Source: Halobacteriales archaeon QS_4_70_19 | GTDB lineage: Archaea; Halobacteriota; Halobacteria; Halobacteriales; Haloarculaceae | DNA length: 61,940 nucleotides | Direction of reading: 5' to 3' | Assembly (NCBI GenBank): GCA_003020985.1 | Contig: PXRM01000029.1 | Coordinates: 1-61,940, forward strand | In this document: positions 61,071 to 61,940 of the stretch, one piece after another | Layout of the letters: each line of letters opens with the position of its first letter | How positions within the stretch are numbered: the first letter of the stretch is position 1 | Notes under the pieces: generated by a model | Told to the model about the DNA's origin: nothing | What the model saw: the letters and a program-made list of their open reading frames with translations, nothing else | The model's database searches: none | Made by a program: the position numbers and the translations under genes

Positions 61071-61940
61071 CCTGGCGCCACGTCTGGAAGCGCGACCTGC
61101 TGTCGACGTTCCGGTCGCGCCTCGTGCCCGCCGTCGCGCTGCTGCTCGTGCTGGCGACCGCGGGCATCGTCCTCGCCATCTACGCGCTGGACACCCGCGG
61201 CCAACCCCCGGGGCAGCGGACGGCGGTGTTCGCGGTCGGCGCCATCTCGCACGTCCTGGTGCCGCTCGTGGGGCTGCTGGCCTCGTACTCGGCGCTCGTC
61301 GGCGAGCGCGAGTCCGGCAGCGTCCGGTTCCTGCTGGGACTGCCTAACTCGCGGCTCGACGCCTACGGCGGCAAGTTCGCCTCGCGGCTGTCCGCGGTCG
61401 CCGGCCCGCTCGCCGTCGGCCTGCTCGTCTGTACCGTCGCCGTCGGCGCGTGGTTCCAGGACGGCTCGTACGTCGACATGCTCGGGCTGACGGCGGTGAC
61501 GCTGCTGTTCGCGTTCCTGTTCGTCGGGATCGGGATGGCGCTCTCGGCGCTCGCCTCGACCCCGACCCGGGCCGTGGTCGGTGCCGTCGGCATCTTCGTC
61601 GCCTTCCGCGGCGGCTGGCCGGCGCTCCAGACGGCCCTGCTCGAACTGACCGACGCCGAGCGCTACCCCTTCCCCCCGGACTGGTACTTCTGGGTCGGTC
61701 GGGTCAACCCGCTGAACGCCTACGTCAAGCTGACCACCGAGTACGCCGACTTCGGAAACGGCCACCCCCTGCTCACGAGGGGCGTCGAAACCGACTATGA
61801 CCCCGCGACTGAGGAGGTCGTCGTCCAGGCGACCGTCGACACCGTCGCCGTCTCCGGCGAGTTCGCCGCGGTGGTCCTGCTGGCCTGGGCCGTCGTCGTG
61901 CCGCTCGTGGGGCTGGCGGTCTGGAAGCGACAGGATCTGC
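61067..61940 (+). CDS. ABC transporter permease (runs off the window)
   Basis: The ATG at 61067 overlaps the ATPase stop (ATGA) and opens a frame that has no stop before the window end, giving at least 291 codons. Sequence MTWRHVWKRDLLSTFRSRLV, TM1 PAVALLLVLATAGIVLAIYA, SHVLVPLVGLLASYSALVGE RESGSVRFLLGLPNSR, LTAVTLLFAFLFVGIGMALS, ending at the last TM (VVLLAWAVVVPLVGLAVWKR). The GERESGSVRFLLGLP motif marks ABC-2/NosY-type membrane subunits, here most like haloarchaeal copper/NosY-like or generic exporters. Confidence 0.85.
   Translation, partial: MTWRHVWKRDLLSTFRSRLVPAVALLLVLATAGIVLAIYALDTRGQPPGQRTAVFAVGAISHVLVPLVGLLASYSALVGERESGSVRFLLGLPNSRLDAYGGKFASRLSAVAGPLAVGLLVCTVAVGAWFQDGSYVDMLGLTAVTLLFAFLFVGIGMALSALASTPTRAVVGAVGIFVAFRGGWPALQTALLELTDAERYPFPPDWYFWVGRVNPLNAYVKLTTEYADFGNGHPLLTRGVETDYDPATEEVVVQATVDTVAVSGEFAAVVLLAWAVVVPLVGLAVWKRQDL

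Overview
The window is chromosomal DNA from a haloarchaeon (class Halobacteria). The evidence is the high GC content, acidic proteins rich in Asp and Glu, leaderless genes with TATA-like boxes about 25-30 bp before the start codon, twin-arginine lipoprotein signals, a haloarchaeal-type cytochrome oxidase cluster and a bacterio-opsin-activator (Bat) type regulator. I found no rRNA, tRNA, CRISPR array or complete transposase. About 60 genes are supported, most of them core metabolism.

Layout. 0.2-4.4 kb: AAC(3)-type acetyltransferase, hisH, a divergent MerB-like lyase/HxlR regulator pair, two small proteins and a HAD phosphatase. 4.6-7.06 kb: a decayed zone with a regulator C-terminal fragment, a methyltransferase with an internal stop, an oxidoreductase fragment and two IS200/IS605-type end hairpins; the second ends on the stop codon of the next gene. 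7.06-18.5 kb: thiolase with its OB-fold partner, ring-cleaving-type dioxygenase, TyrRS, DoxX protein, flavin reductase, zinc-finger protein, peroxiredoxin, a K+ channel with RCK domains and two paralogous lipoproteins. 18.5-19.4 kb: a second damaged zone, where the 5' halves of a DUF3179 gene and a ccdA-type gene are missing and a VOC protein has lost its middle. 19.5-31.5 kb: BtpA-like protein, NDH-2-like oxidoreductase, cupin, PQQ-type beta-propeller, acyl-CoA dehydrogenase, DUF420 protein, an ABC exporter pair, 3-hydroxyacyl-CoA dehydrogenase and a SelW-like redox protein. 31.6-40 kb: heme and cytochrome oxidase region with a ctaA-ctaB fusion and oxidase subunits II, III and I plus small membrane proteins. 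40-47.2 kb: a tandem-duplicated lipoprotein, a NodU-type carbamoyltransferase, UspA, an acyl-CoA ligase and a third paralogous lipoprotein. 47.3-53.3 kb: a complete branched-chain amino acid/amide-type ABC operon whose last gene is a thioredoxin-domain protein. 53.6-59.9 kb: two acetyl-CoA synthetases flanking a Bat-type regulator. 60.1 kb to the end: an ABC ATPase and its permease, which runs off the edge.

Functional picture. The window is rich in acyl-CoA chemistry (thiolase/OB-fold pair, acyl-CoA dehydrogenase, 3-hydroxyacyl-CoA dehydrogenase, acyl-CoA ligase, two acetyl-CoA synthetases). These genes are scattered, which fits fatty-acid and acetate use feeding the oxidase encoded mid-window. 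The clearest coordinated units are the liv operon with overlapping start and stop codons, the ACS-Bat-ACS block and the merB/hxlR divergon.

Most unusual signals: paired short hairpins with 3-nt loops at three sites, one set enclosed by a perfect 11-bp outer stem against a stop codon; a single-deletion scar between two divergent genes; an acetyl-CoA synthetase paralogue that has lost P-loop and hinge residues while keeping the catalytic lysine; and a thioredoxin translationally coupled to a liv transporter.
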